A DNA stretch of 64,000 bases, from positions 1 to 64,000 of the forward strand of contig NZ_FNCA01000001.1 in NCBI RefSeq assembly GCF_900100715.1. The letters run 5' to 3'. The DNA is from Methanolobus vulcani. GTDB taxonomy: Archaea; Halobacteriota; Methanosarcinia; Methanosarcinales; Methanosarcinaceae. Below, piece by piece: positions 45,609 through 57,397 of the stretch. Numbering within the stretch: position 1 is the stretch's first letter; each line of letters opens with the position of its first letter. The position numbers and the translations under genes are program-made. The notes under the pieces are model-generated. The model searched no databases. It saw only the letters and a program-made list of their open reading frames with translations, and was not told where the DNA came from.

Positions 45609-47510
45609 ATGAGTGACAAATTCGATTACAGAGAACTTGGCCTGAAATGCGGGCTTGAAATCCACCAGCAACTTGATTCAAAATGCAAGTTGTTCTGCAA
45701 CTGCCCTACACAGATTAGAAATATAGAAGAATCAAACCATGAGTTCTTCCGCTATCTCCGCCCAACAGCCAGTGAAATGGGAGAAACTGACAGGGCTGCC
45801 CTTGAACAGTCCAAGCTCAGACGTAAGTATATCTATAAGGCATACGACACGACCTGTCTTGTAGAGAATGATGATGAGCCTCCAACAGAAGTTAACAAGG
45901 AAGCTCTTGAGATCGCTCTTAGTATCACTAAACTGCTGAACATGGTTCCTGTGGATCAGGTCCATATGATGCGTAAGATCGTGGTTGACGGTTCCAACAC
46001 ATCCGGTTTCCAGAGAACAGCTTTCCTTGCAAAGGACGGTTACCTTGACACTTCAGTAGGACCTGTTGGTGTCGGTGTGCTCTGTCTTGAAGAAGAGGCA
46101 TGCCAGAAGATCGAAGATCAGGGAGATTCTATAATATACTCTCTTGACCGTCTTGGTATCCCACTTGTTGAGATCGGAACCGACCCTGATATAATCTCAC
46201 CACAGCATGCAAAGGAAACTGCACAGCAGATCGGTATGCTGCTGCGTTCCACTGGAAAGGTCAAGCGTGGACTTGGAACCATACGTCAGGATGTTAATAT
46301 TTCAATCGCAAAAGGTGCACGTGTAGAACTGAAAGGTGTTCAGGCACTCGATATGATAGAGACCATTGTTGAGCGTGAAGTGGAACGTCAGGTCAATCTT
46401 ATTGCGATGAGAGACGAATTGCTTGAGCGCAATGCATCCGTATGTGACACTATTTTTGATGTAACAGATATTTTTAAGGAAACAAAATCCAAGGTCATCA
46501 AGAAGACCATCAAGAAAGGCAAGGTCTATGCTGTCCTGCTTCGTGGGTTTGATGGTTTTGTTGGAAGGGAAGTACAGCCTGGAAGACGTCTTGGTACTGA
46601 ATTCTCAGACCGTGCAAAGACATCAGGTGTTGGAGGGATATTTCACACAGACGAACTTCCTGCTTACGGTGTTTCCGAAGAGGAAGTCCAGGCAATGCGT
46701 GCAGAGCTTGGTGCTGAGGAGAACGATGCCGTTGTAATGGTCGCTGACCGCGAAGAACGTGCAAGAGGAGCTATGGAAAGTGTAATAATCCGTGCAAAGG
46801 AAGCCCTTGAAGGTGTTCCTGAGGAAACACGCAGGGCACTTCCGGATGGAAATAACTCTTACCTCAGACCACTTCCGGGAGCAGCAAGGATGTATCCTGA
46901 AACCGATGTTCCACAGGTGAATATCTCAAAGGAGTACTTTGAATCCGTTGAAATGCCAGAACTGCTCACAGAGCGTGCAAAGCGTTTTGAATCTGAGTTC
47001 GGACTTCACAGGGAACTTGCAGAGAAGATCGCTTATTCCACATACCTGCCACTCTTTGAAGAGATCATGGAAATCCTGGGTGACAATGAGAGTGTCAATG
47101 CGACACTTGTTGTAAGAACCCTTACCGGAACACTGCCTGAACTGAAGCGTGACGGTGTTGAGGTCGATAATCTTGAAGACAAACACTTCATTGATGTCTG
47201 TACTCTTATCGCAGAAGGTGGAGCAGCAAAAGAAGCGATCGATCAATTGCTCCGTGCACTTGCATGTGAGCCTGAACTCTGTGCAAAGGATGCGGCTGAG
47301 AAATTAGGACTTGGCAGTATTGATCTGTCTGATGTAGAAGGTATGGTTGAAGCAATAATCAAGGAACGTCAGGGTTTCGTGAAGGAAAAAGGCATGGCAG
47401 CAGTTGGTCCTCTTATGGGAGTTGTCATGGCTGAGGTCAGGGGGAAAGTCGACGGAAAGACCCTTAGTGAGATTCTAAAACAAAAGGTTAATGAATATAT
47501 AAGTACATAA
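45609..47510 (+). CDS. gatE: glutamyl-tRNA(Gln) amidotransferase subunit E
   Basis: GatE works with GatD to turn Glu-tRNA(Gln) into Gln-tRNA(Gln), the archaeal route. The protein is 633 residues. The GatB-like N-terminal part starts [20 protein letters not shown]; a GAD (AspRS-like) insertion occupies about 280-400 ([20 protein letters not shown]); a helical and YqeY-like tail ends [16 protein letters not shown] 45609 is preferred because GGTGA lies just before it; ATG-like codon at 45594 has no such site. A TATA-like CTTTATACATCC is near 45541. gatD is not adjacent. Confidence 0.95.
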   Translation: MSDKFDYRELGLKCGLEIHQQLDSKCKLFCNCPTQIRNIEESNHEFFRYLRPTASEMGETDRAALEQSKLRRKYIYKAYDTTCLVENDDEPPTEVNKEALEIALSITKLLNMVPVDQVHMMRKIVVDGSNTSGFQRTAFLAKDGYLDTSVGPVGVGVLCLEEEACQKIEDQGDSIIYSLDRLGIPLVEIGTDPDIISPQHAKETAQQIGMLLRSTGKVKRGLGTIRQDVNISIAKGARVELKGVQALDMIETIVEREVERQVNLIAMRDELLERNASVCDTIFDVTDIFKETKSKVIKKTIKKGKVYAVLLRGFDGFVGREVQPGRRLGTEFSDRAKTSGVGGIFHTDELPAYGVSEEEVQAMRAELGAEENDAVVMVADREERARGAMESVIIRAKEALEGVPEETRRALPDGNNSYLRPLPGAARMYPETDVPQVNISKEYFESVEMPELLTERAKRFESEFGLHRELAEKIAYSTYLPLFEEIMEILGDNESVNATLVVRTLTGTLPELKRDGVEVDNLEDKHFIDVCTLIAEGGAAKEAIDQLLRALACEPELCAKDAAEKLGLGSIDLSDVEGMVEAIIKERQGFVKEKGMAAVGPLMGVVMAEVRGKVDGKTLSEILKQKVNEYIST

Positions 47511-47520
47511 TATATTTTTG

Positions 47521-48609
47521 ATGTGGCCACTTTTTACTATTCAGTCAAGAGAATTAACAGGCAGGAAGATCATAAGTAGAAATTTATTCCTGCTCTCTTT
47601 TTTGATATTAATTATTTCTCATGTATCGGCAGCTCCTATTATTGAGAATGATGTAAAACTTACAAATACAACAAATGCCAACCATCCTTCATGGAGTCCG
47701 GACGGCAAGAAGATTGTTTATGCTGCCAACCAGGCGATCTGGATAATGAACAGTGACGGTTCCGGACAGAAGAAACTTTATGACGGCATGGCATGGGAAG
47801 GCGAACCTGTCTTTAATGAAGATGGTTCAAAGATCTATTTTGCAGCCGAAAGCAAAAAGGCATTTTCCGCACGCTACATCAGTATTCATGTTATGAACAG
47901 TGATGGCAGTGATGGTGTAAAACTAACTGAAAACTCCGATTGCCGTAACCCTGCTGTAAGTCCAGATGGAAACAGGCTGGTATATTCTTCCAGAGAATCC
48001 GGAAATTACGATATATGGATCATGTCACCTGACGGGACGGAAAATAAAAGACTTACTGATTCAGAAGGAGATGAAAATTCTCCTGCATGGAGCCCGGACG
48101 GGAGCACAATTGTTTATTCTTCAATGGGGGATATTTTTACCATCGGCATTAATGCTGTAAGACCTGTACAACTTACAAGTGATACATATAATAATATAGA
48201 ACCATCCTACAGCCCTGATGGAAATTCTATTGTTTACACTTCCAATGTTGGTGGAGATTATGACCTCTGGATATTAAGTGCCGATGGCAGTTCACAAATG
48301 AAACTCACCAATTACCCTTCAGATGAGAAAGCACCTGTGTGGAGTCCGGATGGAACTAAGATCGCCTATACATCCAACAAGGACGGAGACTTCAATATCT
48401 GGGTAATGACCGTTAAGGATAGTAGTATCGAACCTGACAAAGTTGAAGAGGTTCCGGTTGTTAATGAAAAGGTCATAAATAATGAATATGTCCTCAAACT
48501 GCGGGACTATGCAGCAAACAAGCCCAGAGAGTTCATAGGTATAGTTCTTTTGGGATCATTCCTGTTTGTGGTTCTAATTGTGGGTACATTCCTGAGAAGA
48601 ATCTCATGA
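47521..48609 (+). CDS. membrane-anchored TolB-like beta-propeller protein
   Basis: A 362-residue exported protein. After a signal or anchor helix (about 22-38) come six or so WD40-like PD40 repeats with the typical S-P-D-G core (PSWSPDGKKIVYA, PAVSPDGNRLVYS, PAWSPDGSTIVYS, PSYSPDGNSIVYT, PVWSPDGTKIAYT). It ends with a membrane helix (about 340-358) and RRIS. It starts 10 bases after gatE, with TTG 47518 or ATG 47521. It is probably a surface protein that binds a partner; its link to gatE seems accidental. Confidence 0.85.
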   Translation: MWPLFTIQSRELTGRKIISRNLFLLSFLILIISHVSAAPIIENDVKLTNTTNANHPSWSPDGKKIVYAANQAIWIMNSDGSGQKKLYDGMAWEGEPVFNEDGSKIYFAAESKKAFSARYISIHVMNSDGSDGVKLTENSDCRNPAVSPDGNRLVYSSRESGNYDIWIMSPDGTENKRLTDSEGDENSPAWSPDGSTIVYSSMGDIFTIGINAVRPVQLTSDTYNNIEPSYSPDGNSIVYTSNVGGDYDLWILSADGSSQMKLTNYPSDEKAPVWSPDGTKIAYTSNKDGDFNIWVMTVKDSSIEPDKVEEVPVVNEKVINNEYVLKLRDYAANKPREFIGIVLLGSFLFVVLIVGTFLRRIS

Positions 48610-48702
48610 TCATTAACAATCTACCTTTACTCTCTCTAAAAACTAAAGATGCCATCGCAACGCTTATAGCCTATTCCTTACATGTATTCGCAGGTTCAAA
48701 AG

Positions 48703-49800
48703 ATGAATGCAGTATTAGGATTAGAAGATGGGACAATTATAAAAGGCACCGGCTTCGGTGCTGAAGGTATCGTTTCCGGCGAACTTGTTTTCACAACTCA
48801 ATATACTGGCTATGAGGAGGCTCTTACAGACCCTTCATATAAAGGCCAGATCCTTATGTTTACTTATCCTCTCATCGGTAATTACGGTGTCAGTGGCAAC
48901 TGTATGGAGTCCGATGCTGTTAAGGCTGAAGGTCTTGTGGTCAGGGAGGCGTGTCCCAAGCCATCTCACCACTTAGGAAAGAAGACTATCTATCAGCTTA
49001 TGGAGGAAGAAGGCAAGCCCGGTATCGCAGGCGTGGACACACGTATGCTTACTATTAAAACACGTGAACATGGAACTATGCGTGCAGCCCTCATCAATGG
49101 CAGTGATGACGGTGAGGAGGCAGTAAGAATTGCCCGTGCACAAAAAAGCATTTCTGATATTGATTTTATTTCACAGGTAACCTGTCCGCAGCCTTTCAAA
49201 CTTGAAAGCCCAGGCAGGGATCCTAACAACCCAATAAATGTGGTGCTTGTGGACTGTGGTCGCAAGCTCAGTATTGAAAGGAGTCTGCTGGCAAGGGGTA
49301 TGGATGTAACTGTAGTACCAGGAAACTCATCTATCTCAACCATAGAGTCCTATGACCCTGACCTCCTGTTCATATCAAACGGACCGGGAGACCCATTGCA
49401 GGCACAGGATGCAATTTCTGCAGTAAAGCACTTCACGGGTGAACTGCCAATTGTAGGAATTTGCCTTGGTCATCAGATCATGTCCCTGGCTCTTGGAGCA
49501 GAGACATACAAACTGAAGTTCGGACACAGGGGAGCAAACCAGCCAGTAAAGGACCTTGAGACAGGAATTGTGCACATCACTTCCCAGAACCATGGTTTTG
49601 CAGTTGATGGTGATTCCTTTGAAGAGGCTGAAGTAGCTGTTACACAGTATAATACCAATGATAAAACAGTGGAAGGTATAGCACACAAATACCTGGACAT
49701 GTTCAGTGTGCAGTATCACCCTGATGCACATCCAGGTCCTATGGATTCTGAAAAGCTGTTTTTTGATAAGGTTCTCAAACTTGCAGGAGGAAAAAAATAA
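48703..49800 (+). CDS. carA: carbamoyl-phosphate synthase small subunit
   Basis: CarA is the glutaminase that feeds ammonia to CarB. The 365-residue protein has the N-terminal domain starting [20 protein letters not shown] and a class-I amidotransferase domain with catalytic Cys in [14 protein letters not shown], and later the HDHP-like [15 protein letters not shown] 48703 is preferred; a TATA-like CTTATAGCC at about 48662-48671 would place the transcription start downstream of an earlier ATG at 48682. The stop overlaps carB by one base (TAATG). Confidence 0.95.
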   Translation: MNAVLGLEDGTIIKGTGFGAEGIVSGELVFTTQYTGYEEALTDPSYKGQILMFTYPLIGNYGVSGNCMESDAVKAEGLVVREACPKPSHHLGKKTIYQLMEEEGKPGIAGVDTRMLTIKTREHGTMRAALINGSDDGEEAVRIARAQKSISDIDFISQVTCPQPFKLESPGRDPNNPINVVLVDCGRKLSIERSLLARGMDVTVVPGNSSISTIESYDPDLLFISNGPGDPLQAQDAISAVKHFTGELPIVGICLGHQIMSLALGAETYKLKFGHRGANQPVKDLETGIVHITSQNHGFAVDGDSFEEAEVAVTQYNTNDKTVEGIAHKYLDMFSVQYHPDAHPGPMDSEKLFFDKVLKLAGGKK

Positions 49801-52800
49801 TGCCAAAACGTGACGACATTAAGAAAATACTCCTGATAGGTTCAGGACCAATTATGATCGGACAGGCAGCAGAGTTCGACTTCTCAGGAAGCCAGGCATG
49901 CAAGTCCCTTAAGGAAGAGGGACTGGAAGTTGTGCTTGTGAACTCAAACCCTGCAACTATCATGACCGACCCTGAAATGGCAGATGCAGTTTACATCGAG
50001 CCTCTTGAAGTAAAAGCTGTTGAAAGGATCATTGCCAAGGAAAGACCGGACGGCCTCATTGCAGGTATCGGAGGTCAGACAGGTCTTAACATTACCAGCG
50101 AACTTGCTGAAGCAGGAATCCTTGAGAAATATAATGTCAAGCTTCTTGGAACGAACCTTGAAGCGATCAAGAACACCGAGGACCGTGAACTGTTCAAGCA
50201 GACAATGGAGAGCATTGGTGAGAAAGTCCCACGCAGCAAGGCAATTTCTACACTTAAGGAAGCAGAAGAGCTTATTGACGAGCTCGGTTTACCACTTATC
50301 ATCCGTCCGGCATACACTCTTGGTGGTGCTGGTGGCGGAATTGCACACACAAAGGAAGAGCTGCTTGAGATCACAGAAAGGGGACTTCGCCGCAGTCGTA
50401 TCAGCCAGGTCCTTATTGAGGAAAGCGTACTGGGCTGGAAGGAATTCGAGTACGAGGTCATGCGTGATGCAAATGATACCTGTATAGTAATATGTAACAT
50501 GGAAAACCTTGACCCAATGGGTGTTCACACAGGTGAGTCCATTGTAGTTACACCATCACAGACCCTTAACGATGAAGAGCACCAGATGCTCAGGACCGCA
50601 GCTATCAAGATCATCAGGACATTTGGGATTGAAGGTGGATGTAACATCCAGTTCGCTGCAAAGGACGGCGACTACCGTATTGTCGAAGTAAACCCACGTG
50701 TTTCACGTTCATCAGCCCTTGCTTCCAAGGCAACCGGTTATCCAATTGCCAAGGTTACAGCAAAGATAGCTATCGGAATGGCATTGGATGAGATCCTCAA
50801 TGATGTAACAAAGAAGACACCGGCATCATTCGAACCTACCATTGACTACATCGTTACCAAGATCCCAAGGTGGCCATTTGACAAGTTCGTCAATGCTGAC
50901 AAGACACTTACAACCGCCATGAAGAGTACCGGTGAGGTAATGGCAATTGGCCGTACCATTGAAGAGTCACTTCTAAAGGCTGTACGTTCACTCGATATCA
51001 AAATGAATTTCGGTACAGATGAATGGTCAGAGAACGAAATCAGAATGCTGCTCAAGACTCCTACAAGTGAGCGTCTCTTTGTAATGTACCATGCCCTCTG
51101 CAATGGTTTTTCAATAGAAGAGGTATCAAGCCTTACAGGCATTGACATTTTCTTCATCAAGAAACTCAAGAATATCATTGATATGGAAGATGTAGTAAGG
51201 GAAGAAGGATTCTCTGGAAAGATATCCGATGACCTGCTTCTTGATGCAAAACGCACAGGACTTACCGACGCACGCATTGCAGAACTTACAGGAAAGACCC
51301 GTGAAGAGATCAATGACCAGAGGCGTGCAGCAGGTGTCGTTTCTACATACAAGATGGTAGACACATGTGCAGCAGAGTTCGCTGCAGAAACCCCATATTA
51401 TTACTCATGTTACGAGCAGATGTGTGAAGCTGACCCATCCGACCGCAAGAAGATACTCATCCTTGGTTCCGGTCCGATACGTATCGGACAGGGAATTGAG
51501 TTTGACTACTGTACTGTACACGCAGTAGCTGCAATTCGCGAGGCTGGAATAGAAGCTCACATTATCAACAACAACCCTGAAACTGTGTCTACTGACTACG
51601 ATACATCTGACAAGCTCTTCTTCGAACCTCTCACACTTGAAGATGTGATGAATGTCATAGAGAAGGAGAATCCTGATGCAGTGCTCGTACAGTTCGGAGG
51701 ACAGACCTCAGTTAACCTTGCACTCCCACTTGAAAGGGAACTCAAGAGGCGCAATGATCTTAAGACCGTGATCCTTGGAACATCACCTGAAGATATTGAT
51801 GTTGCAGAGGACCGTGAGAAGTTCAACCTCAGGATGAGCAAGCTTGGAATCAATCAGCCTGAGGCAGGTTATGCAACCTCACAGGACCAGGCTATTGAGA
51901 TTGCAACAAGAATTGGTTATCCGGTACTTGTACGTCCTTCATACGTTCTCGGCGGACGTGCAATGGAAATTGTCTACGACCAGACCGACCTTGAGAGATA
52001 CATGCGTGAAGCTGTAAAGGTTTCACCGGAACATCCGATTCTTATTGACGATTTCCTTGAGGGTGCGGTTGAGATCGATGTTGATGCGGTTTGTGACGGT
52101 AAGGACGTCCTTATAGGTGCTATCATGGAACACATCGAAGAAGCAGGTGTTCACTCTGGTGACTCAGCATGTGTTATCCCACCACAGTCGCTCTCAGAGG
52201 AAGTGCTTGAAACCGTACGTGATTATACCCGCAAGATCGCCCTTGCACTCAATGTAAAAGGTCTTGTGAACATCCAGATGGCACAGAAAGGCGACAAGAT
52301 TTATGTCCTTGAAGCAAACCCACGTTCAAGCAGGACAATTCCATTCGTATCCAAGGCTGTCGGACTTCCACTGGCAAAGATCGCAGCCCGTGTGATAATG
52401 GGTGAGACACTTGAAGAGCAGGGATATTCAACATGCGATGAGCCAAAGGTCAAGCATGTCTCAGTTAAGGAAGTTCTTCTGCCTTTCGACAAGCTTCCCG
52501 GAGCAGATCCACTTCTTGGTCCGGAGATGAAGAGTACCGGAGAGGTAATGGGTGTTGACTCCGATTACGGAAGAGCGTTCTTCAAGGCACAGCTTAGTGC
52601 TGACAACCTTTTACCGCTTACTGGAAAGGTCTTTTTATCCGTGAAGGATGAAGACAGGGACCAGCTTCTTGATGTTGCACAGAAACTTGTTAGTGCAGGC
52701 ATTGAGCTTCTTGGTACAAAAGGTACGGCTGATTTCCTTTCAGAGCATGGAATTGAAATGGGAATCGTCAAGAAAGTACACGACGGCAGCCCGAATGTTA

Positions 52801-53024
52801 TTGACATGATGCGCAGATACGAGGTTGCACTGGTCATTAACACACCTGAAGACAAGCTCTCACGCGAGGACGGTTCAAGGATACGCCGCGCTGCAGTTGA
52901 CTTCAAGGTACCTTACATCACCACCATCCAGGCGGCAATTGCAGCAGCTAACGCCATAGTTGCAATGAAGCAGGGTGAGGGCGAGGTTAAATCGATAAAT
53001 GAATATCACAGGGAGATGGCTTAA
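49800..53024 (+). CDS. carB: carbamoyl-phosphate synthase large subunit
   Basis: At 1074 residues this is a full single-chain CarB, not split as in some archaea. Two homologous halves each hold a pre-ATP-grasp domain ([40 protein letters not shown]) and an ATP-grasp domain ([23 protein letters not shown]). An MGS-like allosteric domain forms the C terminus (about 930-1070). It makes carbamoyl phosphate for pyrimidines and arginine; argG follows downstream. Confidence 0.97.
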   Translation: MPKRDDIKKILLIGSGPIMIGQAAEFDFSGSQACKSLKEEGLEVVLVNSNPATIMTDPEMADAVYIEPLEVKAVERIIAKERPDGLIAGIGGQTGLNITSELAEAGILEKYNVKLLGTNLEAIKNTEDRELFKQTMESIGEKVPRSKAISTLKEAEELIDELGLPLIIRPAYTLGGAGGGIAHTKEELLEITERGLRRSRISQVLIEESVLGWKEFEYEVMRDANDTCIVICNMENLDPMGVHTGESIVVTPSQTLNDEEHQMLRTAAIKIIRTFGIEGGCNIQFAAKDGDYRIVEVNPRVSRSSALASKATGYPIAKVTAKIAIGMALDEILNDVTKKTPASFEPTIDYIVTKIPRWPFDKFVNADKTLTTAMKSTGEVMAIGRTIEESLLKAVRSLDIKMNFGTDEWSENEIRMLLKTPTSERLFVMYHALCNGFSIEEVSSLTGIDIFFIKKLKNIIDMEDVVREEGFSGKISDDLLLDAKRTGLTDARIAELTGKTREEINDQRRAAGVVSTYKMVDTCAAEFAAETPYYYSCYEQMCEADPSDRKKILILGSGPIRIGQGIEFDYCTVHAVAAIREAGIEAHIINNNPETVSTDYDTSDKLFFEPLTLEDVMNVIEKENPDAVLVQFGGQTSVNLALPLERELKRRNDLKTVILGTSPEDIDVAEDREKFNLRMSKLGINQPEAGYATSQDQAIEIATRIGYPVLVRPSYVLGGRAMEIVYDQTDLERYMREAVKVSPEHPILIDDFLEGAVEIDVDAVCDGKDVLIGAIMEHIEEAGVHSGDSACVIPPQSLSEEVLETVRDYTRKIALALNVKGLVNIQMAQKGDKIYVLEANPRSSRTIPFVSKAVGLPLAKIAARVIMGETLEEQGYSTCDEPKVKHVSVKEVLLPFDKLPGADPLLGPEMKSTGEVMGVDSDYGRAFFKAQLSADNLLPLTGKVFLSVKDEDRDQLLDVAQKLVSAGIELLGTKGTADFLSEHGIEMGIVKKVHDGSPNVIDMMRRYEVALVINTPEDKLSREDGSRIRRAAVDFKVPYITTIQAAIAAANAIVAMKQGEGEVKSINEYHREMA

Positions 53025-53064
53025 ATCTCTAAATTTCTTTAGTAATTTTTCAGGATCAGATACT

Positions 53065-54246
53065 ATGACAAAGAAAGTAGTACTTGCTTATTCAGGCGGG
53101 CTTGACACTTCAGTGTGCATCCCGCTGCTCAAAGAAGAATACGGCTACGATGAGGTAATCACAGTTGCCGTTGATGTGGGACAGCCTGAAGCTGATGTCA
53201 AACAGGCTACAGAGAAGGCACAGAAGATCAGTAACAAGCACTTCACACTTGATGTACGTGAGGAGTTTGTCAACGATTATATATTCCCTCTTATCAAAGC
53301 CAATGGTGACTATGAAGGATACGTAATGGGCACATCCATTGCACGTCCGCTTATCGCCAAAAAGGTCGTTGAGATCGCAGAGCAGGAAGGTGCTGTTGCA
53401 CTTGCACACGGTTGTACCGGAAAGGGTAACGACCAGCTTCGTTTTGAAGCAGTTTTCCGCCTGACCGACATGGATGTCATTGCACCAATGAGGGACATGA
53501 ACCTCACCCGTGACTGGGAGATCGAGTATGCTAAGAAACACGGTATACCAGTAGGCGTTACAACCGCAAAGCCATGGAGTGTTGATGAGAACATCTGGAG
53601 CCGCAGTATTGAAGGTGGCAAACTTGAAGACCCGGGATTTATCCCACCAGAGGAGATCTACCAGTGGACCGTTTCCCCTGAAGCAGCTCCTGAAGGACAG
53701 ACACTTGTGATCGGCTTTGAGAACGGTGTTCCTGTTTCACTTGATGGGGAGAAGATGAACGGTGTTGACCTTATCATCAAGCTTAATGAGATCGCAGGTT
53801 CCCACGGAGTCGGCAGAACAGATATGATAGAGGACCGTGTTCTCGGACTTAAGGCACGTGAGAACTACGAGCACCCTGCAGCCACTGTACTGCTCGCAGC
53901 CCATAAGGACCTTGAGAAGCTTGTGCTCACAAGGGCAGAACTGAAGTTCAAGAAAAATGTGGACGAGCAGTGGTCAGAACTTGCCTACTACGGCCTTGTG
54001 GATGAGCCGCTCTACGCAGACCTTAATGCTTTCATTGATAAGACACAGCAACGTGTTAGCGGTACTGTGACCGTGAAACTCCACAAGGGCAGTGTGATCA
54101 TTCTTGCACGTACATCCCCGTATGCACTCTACTCAGAAGACCTTGTGTCCTTTGATAGTGCAACCATCGACCAGAAGGATGCCGAGGGCTTTGCAAAGTA
54201 TCATGGCTTCCAGGCAAGGATGTACAGGAAAGTTATTGAAAAGTAA
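53065..54246 (+). CDS. argG: argininosuccinate synthase
   Basis: ArgG joins citrulline and aspartate with ATP. The 393-residue protein starts [19 protein letters not shown], with the ATP-binding PP-loop-like [20 protein letters not shown], then [14 protein letters not shown] and [15 protein letters not shown] are family segments. ATG 53065 is chosen; an in-frame ATG at 52999 lies inside carB and adds residues unlike the family. With carAB just upstream (41-base gap from carB), this forms an arginine-pyrimidine unit, likely one transcript. Confidence 0.96.
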   Translation: MTKKVVLAYSGGLDTSVCIPLLKEEYGYDEVITVAVDVGQPEADVKQATEKAQKISNKHFTLDVREEFVNDYIFPLIKANGDYEGYVMGTSIARPLIAKKVVEIAEQEGAVALAHGCTGKGNDQLRFEAVFRLTDMDVIAPMRDMNLTRDWEIEYAKKHGIPVGVTTAKPWSVDENIWSRSIEGGKLEDPGFIPPEEIYQWTVSPEAAPEGQTLVIGFENGVPVSLDGEKMNGVDLIIKLNEIAGSHGVGRTDMIEDRVLGLKARENYEHPAATVLLAAHKDLEKLVLTRAELKFKKNVDEQWSELAYYGLVDEPLYADLNAFIDKTQQRVSGTVTVKLHKGSVIILARTSPYALYSEDLVSFDSATIDQKDAEGFAKYHGFQARMYRKVIEK

Positions 54247-54251
54247 TGTCG

Positions 54252-54267
54252 TGTGCCTGATGGCACA
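54252..54267 (+). terminator. weak hairpin after argG
   Basis: TGTGCC (54252-54257) and GGCACA (54262-54267) form a six-base stem with a four-base loop six bases after the stop, with T-rich sequence farther downstream. Termination function is uncertain. Confidence 0.45.
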
Positions 54268-54397
54268 TGATTAACCTATTCTTATTTAATCATATTTTCT
54301 CAATATTATTTTCATTTCCATTACTCTATTATACAATGAAAACTGTTTATCTTTCGGCAAATTGAAAAAATACAATTGAAAGCTAGACGGTATATCT

Positions 54398-55714
54398 ATG
54401 GATTTATCTAAAAAGCATATAATTTATGCTGTTGTTGCTATTATTGTTATTCTTTTAATATTTATTTTATTCCAGCCAATATCGAGTATAGATGCGGACT
54501 TTAAAGGGGAGGCTCAGGAATTTATTCTGGAAGGTAATTTTCATGAAATTGTTTCAGAAGCTGAAGTTGCAAAGTGCAACTTCGATTATACCCGCATTGA
54601 TGGTGCTAATAGCATAATCCTTACATATGAAAATGGAACTCATCAAACAATTACTGAATTTGATTACATTAATTTGTATTTAAACGAAAATGTAAATCCA
54701 CGGATAAATAATGTAATAATTAATTTATATAATTTTAATGAATCAAAAATAAGGTTCAAAAACGCTGAAGATGTTGATTTATCAATATCTGGTAACTCTG
54801 ACTTTTGGTCAAATAGTATCATAGTAAAGCCAGTAAATGGAATTAGCGATGTAATTTTTTATAATCGAGAAGTAAAATCTTTATTAATAGATGATACTGA
54901 AATTACAAATTTTAGTGCGGTAATTTTTAATAGCAAAAGCAATATGGTGCTGAAAATTGGTGGAAGACAAACCACGGTTGAATTATTAGGTGTTTCAGAT
55001 TATGAAATAAAAGGAGATATAGCAAGCATCCTCCTTCACCGAACTGAAGGGCTTTTAAGGATAGGTAATCGACCTTATGTTGTTTACGCACCCGATACGT
55101 TTGATGTATATTTTATTCCGAAAGCAAGTTTAATCTTAAAAAATTCAGACATTGAATTTGAAGGTGTAACTTATTCATCTTCGTTAAACAATGAGAATTT
55201 ATTAACTCCTGAAGTAATTTATTGGTTGAATCATAAACCTGAAAATGCAAGTGTTCTATTATCTTTTTTCTTAGTTGCTATTACATATTATTATGCAGTC
55301 CAGACTAGAAAAATGGTAAAACATTCTCAGTCTTCACTTGAACAAACTCAATATTCAATAATGCAAACTGAAAAAAGAGATTTACTCAAGTCTTTAGAGA
55401 AAAAACTTGAATTGTTTTATTGTCCTTTGCAAAATAGACTGAGAAAGATTAAAGATGATGTTGAATCTCAAAAAAAGAATGGAAAATACAGTGTTCCAAT
55501 TACTGATAATTTTTTTAGTGATTTAATTCCTTTCCAATACATGGCATCAGATAATCTAAATAAATTTTTAAATGAGTTCGGCTACAACACAAAACAAACA
55601 AAAGATATCAATTCAAATAATGAAGTTTACCTAATAAAGCTATTAAACCAAACAGAAATCGACATAACTGAAATAAAGAAACAAATATCGTCTATTTTAT
55701 ACTCTTCAAAATAG
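54398..55714 (+). CDS. AT-rich membrane protein of unknown function
   Basis: The 438-residue protein has a membrane helix near the N terminus (about 7-27) and another at about 290-310 (ASVLLSFFLVAITYYYAVQT). The long middle part (about 30-285) is exported and beta-rich. The C-terminal 120 residues form a cytoplasmic helical tail (KRDLLKSLEKKLELFYCPLQ). The base composition is much richer in A and T than argG or the next ATPase, suggesting acquisition. I do not recognise a family. Confidence 0.6.
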   Translation: MDLSKKHIIYAVVAIIVILLIFILFQPISSIDADFKGEAQEFILEGNFHEIVSEAEVAKCNFDYTRIDGANSIILTYENGTHQTITEFDYINLYLNENVNPRINNVIINLYNFNESKIRFKNAEDVDLSISGNSDFWSNSIIVKPVNGISDVIFYNREVKSLLIDDTEITNFSAVIFNSKSNMVLKIGGRQTTVELLGVSDYEIKGDIASILLHRTEGLLRIGNRPYVVYAPDTFDVYFIPKASLILKNSDIEFEGVTYSSSLNNENLLTPEVIYWLNHKPENASVLLSFFLVAITYYYAVQTRKMVKHSQSSLEQTQYSIMQTEKRDLLKSLEKKLELFYCPLQNRLRKIKDDVESQKKNGKYSVPITDNFFSDLIPFQYMASDNLNKFLNEFGYNTKQTKDINSNNEVYLIKLLNQTEIDITEIKKQISSILYSSK

Positions 55715-55745
55715 AATTAATTTTTTGTGCTGTCAATTCAATGAT

Positions 55746-55779
55746 TATAAATATAATGATTACAAAAATAACCATTATG
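55746..55779 (+). promoter_or_regulatory. TATA box implying a leaderless start for the ATPase gene
   Basis: TATAAATATAA (55746-55756) lies about 25 bases before ATG 55777, so transcription should start at the start codon itself. Two upstream in-frame ATGs at 55741 and 55756 lie before or within the TATA box and are therefore unlikely. Confidence 0.5.
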
Positions 55780-57159
55780 GAATTCTACAACCGGGAGAAG
55801 GAACTCGCCCTGATGTCCCTCCTCGACAAAAGCAAGCCATCTTTTCTTGTGATAACCGGCAAAAGACGGGTCGGGAAGACCGAACTGATCAAACAGTTCA
55901 GCAGGGACAGGAAGGCACTTTACTTATTTGTGGACAGTAACAAGAGCATTGACATACTTATGGATGAGTTTGACAGGATGCTCAGGGAAGAGCTTGACCT
56001 GCCGGATTACATAAATGTTAAGAAACCTGAGAGTTTCCTCAGGTTCATCACATCCTATGACAGAGATATAGTGATAGCCATCGATGAATTTCAGAGATTC
56101 CTTAAGATATATCCTTCCTTCATTACCCAGCTCCAGCGATACTGGGACATGAAAGCTGACAACTGCAGGGTCTTTCTCATCGTATCGGGTTCTTCCATCG
56201 GCATGATAAGAAAGATATTCATTGAGGCGCAGGCTCCGCTCTTCAAACGTGCAGACAACATACTGACCCTGCGACCTTTCACGGTTCGCGAGACCTTTGA
56301 TATGCTTGAAGGCATGGGTATCACGGACATACAGGAAAAAATGAATTTGTATTTCCTTTTCGGAGGAACAATCTACTATTACTGCCTGTTCGAAAAATAC
56401 CAGTGTACAGGTTTCCTTGATGCACTTGAAAAACTCGTTTTCAGCGAATTTGCACCATTAAAAGATGAGATCAGGGACATCCTCATCGAAGAATTCGGCA
56501 AAGAACATTCCACCTACTATGAGATTATATCAGCAATCTCGCAGGGAAAATGTTCCAAAAGTGAAATATCGGAGATGACACACGTATCTTCAAACTCCCT
56601 GTCACCATATTTCTATGACCTTGCAGACCTGCTTGGAATAGTTGAATACAGGATACCTGTTACGGACAGTCCTAAAAAGAGTAAGAGAGGAAGATATTTC
56701 CTCAAGGATAATTTCTTCAGGTTCTACGGCCGCTTTATCTATCCTGCATTGAGCCAGTACATGGGCGGTAAATATGACCCAATAATGGAAAATGTTCTAC
56801 AGGAATGGCAGAGCTACACCGGGAAACTGTTCGAGGATATTATCAGGGAGTTACTAACAGAAGAAATAGTATCGGAGTATCCTGAAATTGGAAGCTGGTG
56901 GAACCGGAGGGGAGACGAGATAGATATCCTGGCTATAAACCACGGAAAGAAAAAAGTTCTTGCAGTGGAGATAAAGAACAGAGAACTTACCATAAATGAT
57001 GTAAGAAACATTATCAACTCTACCAGAGAGAAAATCAAACTGATAAGAGGGATTTCCGGGACGGACATCAAGATAGGGATAGCTGCCCGGAAAATAGAAG
57101 GTCGTGGGTCACTTGAAAAAGAAGGCATCCTTGTATGGGAAATTGGGGATTTCCTATAG
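55777..57159 (+). CDS. archaeal AAA-type ATPase with DUF234 nuclease-like tail
   Basis: The 460-residue protein starts MEFYNREKELALM, has a Walker A GKRRVGKTELI (about 28), Walker B-like VIAIDEFQRF (about 98), a helical winged-helix part (about 245-290, KCSKSEISEMTHVSSNSLS), and a C-terminal DUF234 domain with a PD-(D/E)xK-like pattern: GRYF..., EIGSWWNRRGDEIDILAIN and VLAVEIKN. This family is frequent in archaea and sometimes linked to mobile or defence regions; its role is unsettled. It follows an AT-rich unknown gene but has its own promoter. Confidence 0.85.
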   Translation: MEFYNREKELALMSLLDKSKPSFLVITGKRRVGKTELIKQFSRDRKALYLFVDSNKSIDILMDEFDRMLREELDLPDYINVKKPESFLRFITSYDRDIVIAIDEFQRFLKIYPSFITQLQRYWDMKADNCRVFLIVSGSSIGMIRKIFIEAQAPLFKRADNILTLRPFTVRETFDMLEGMGITDIQEKMNLYFLFGGTIYYYCLFEKYQCTGFLDALEKLVFSEFAPLKDEIRDILIEEFGKEHSTYYEIISAISQGKCSKSEISEMTHVSSNSLSPYFYDLADLLGIVEYRIPVTDSPKKSKRGRYFLKDNFFRFYGRFIYPALSQYMGGKYDPIMENVLQEWQSYTGKLFEDIIRELLTEEIVSEYPEIGSWWNRRGDEIDILAINHGKKKVLAVEIKNRELTINDVRNIINSTREKIKLIRGISGTDIKIGIAARKIEGRGSLEKEGILVWEIGDFL

Positions 57160-57397
57160 GATTATATTTTTTAACCAATGCATGACCTAAATGCTTTCAT
57201 CAACAAGAAACATAAACTAGTTGCAGATATTGTGTGCCGGGAAAACGGCAATTGACTATTTTTTTTGGTTTTTATTTTCCAATCCCGGATAATTTAAAAA
57301 AGAGAAGGATGCGGTTTTCGACAATACTTCTTCACAGAATCCGTTCATCGTTCACCGCATCGAACGTTCCATCATAACCTCAATATCTTTTTTCCTA

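Noticed and set aside
52999-53064. N-terminal extension of ArgG starting inside carB
   Set aside because: Family alignment by eye starts at [12 protein letters not shown]; the extension overlaps carB and is unlike any ArgG start.
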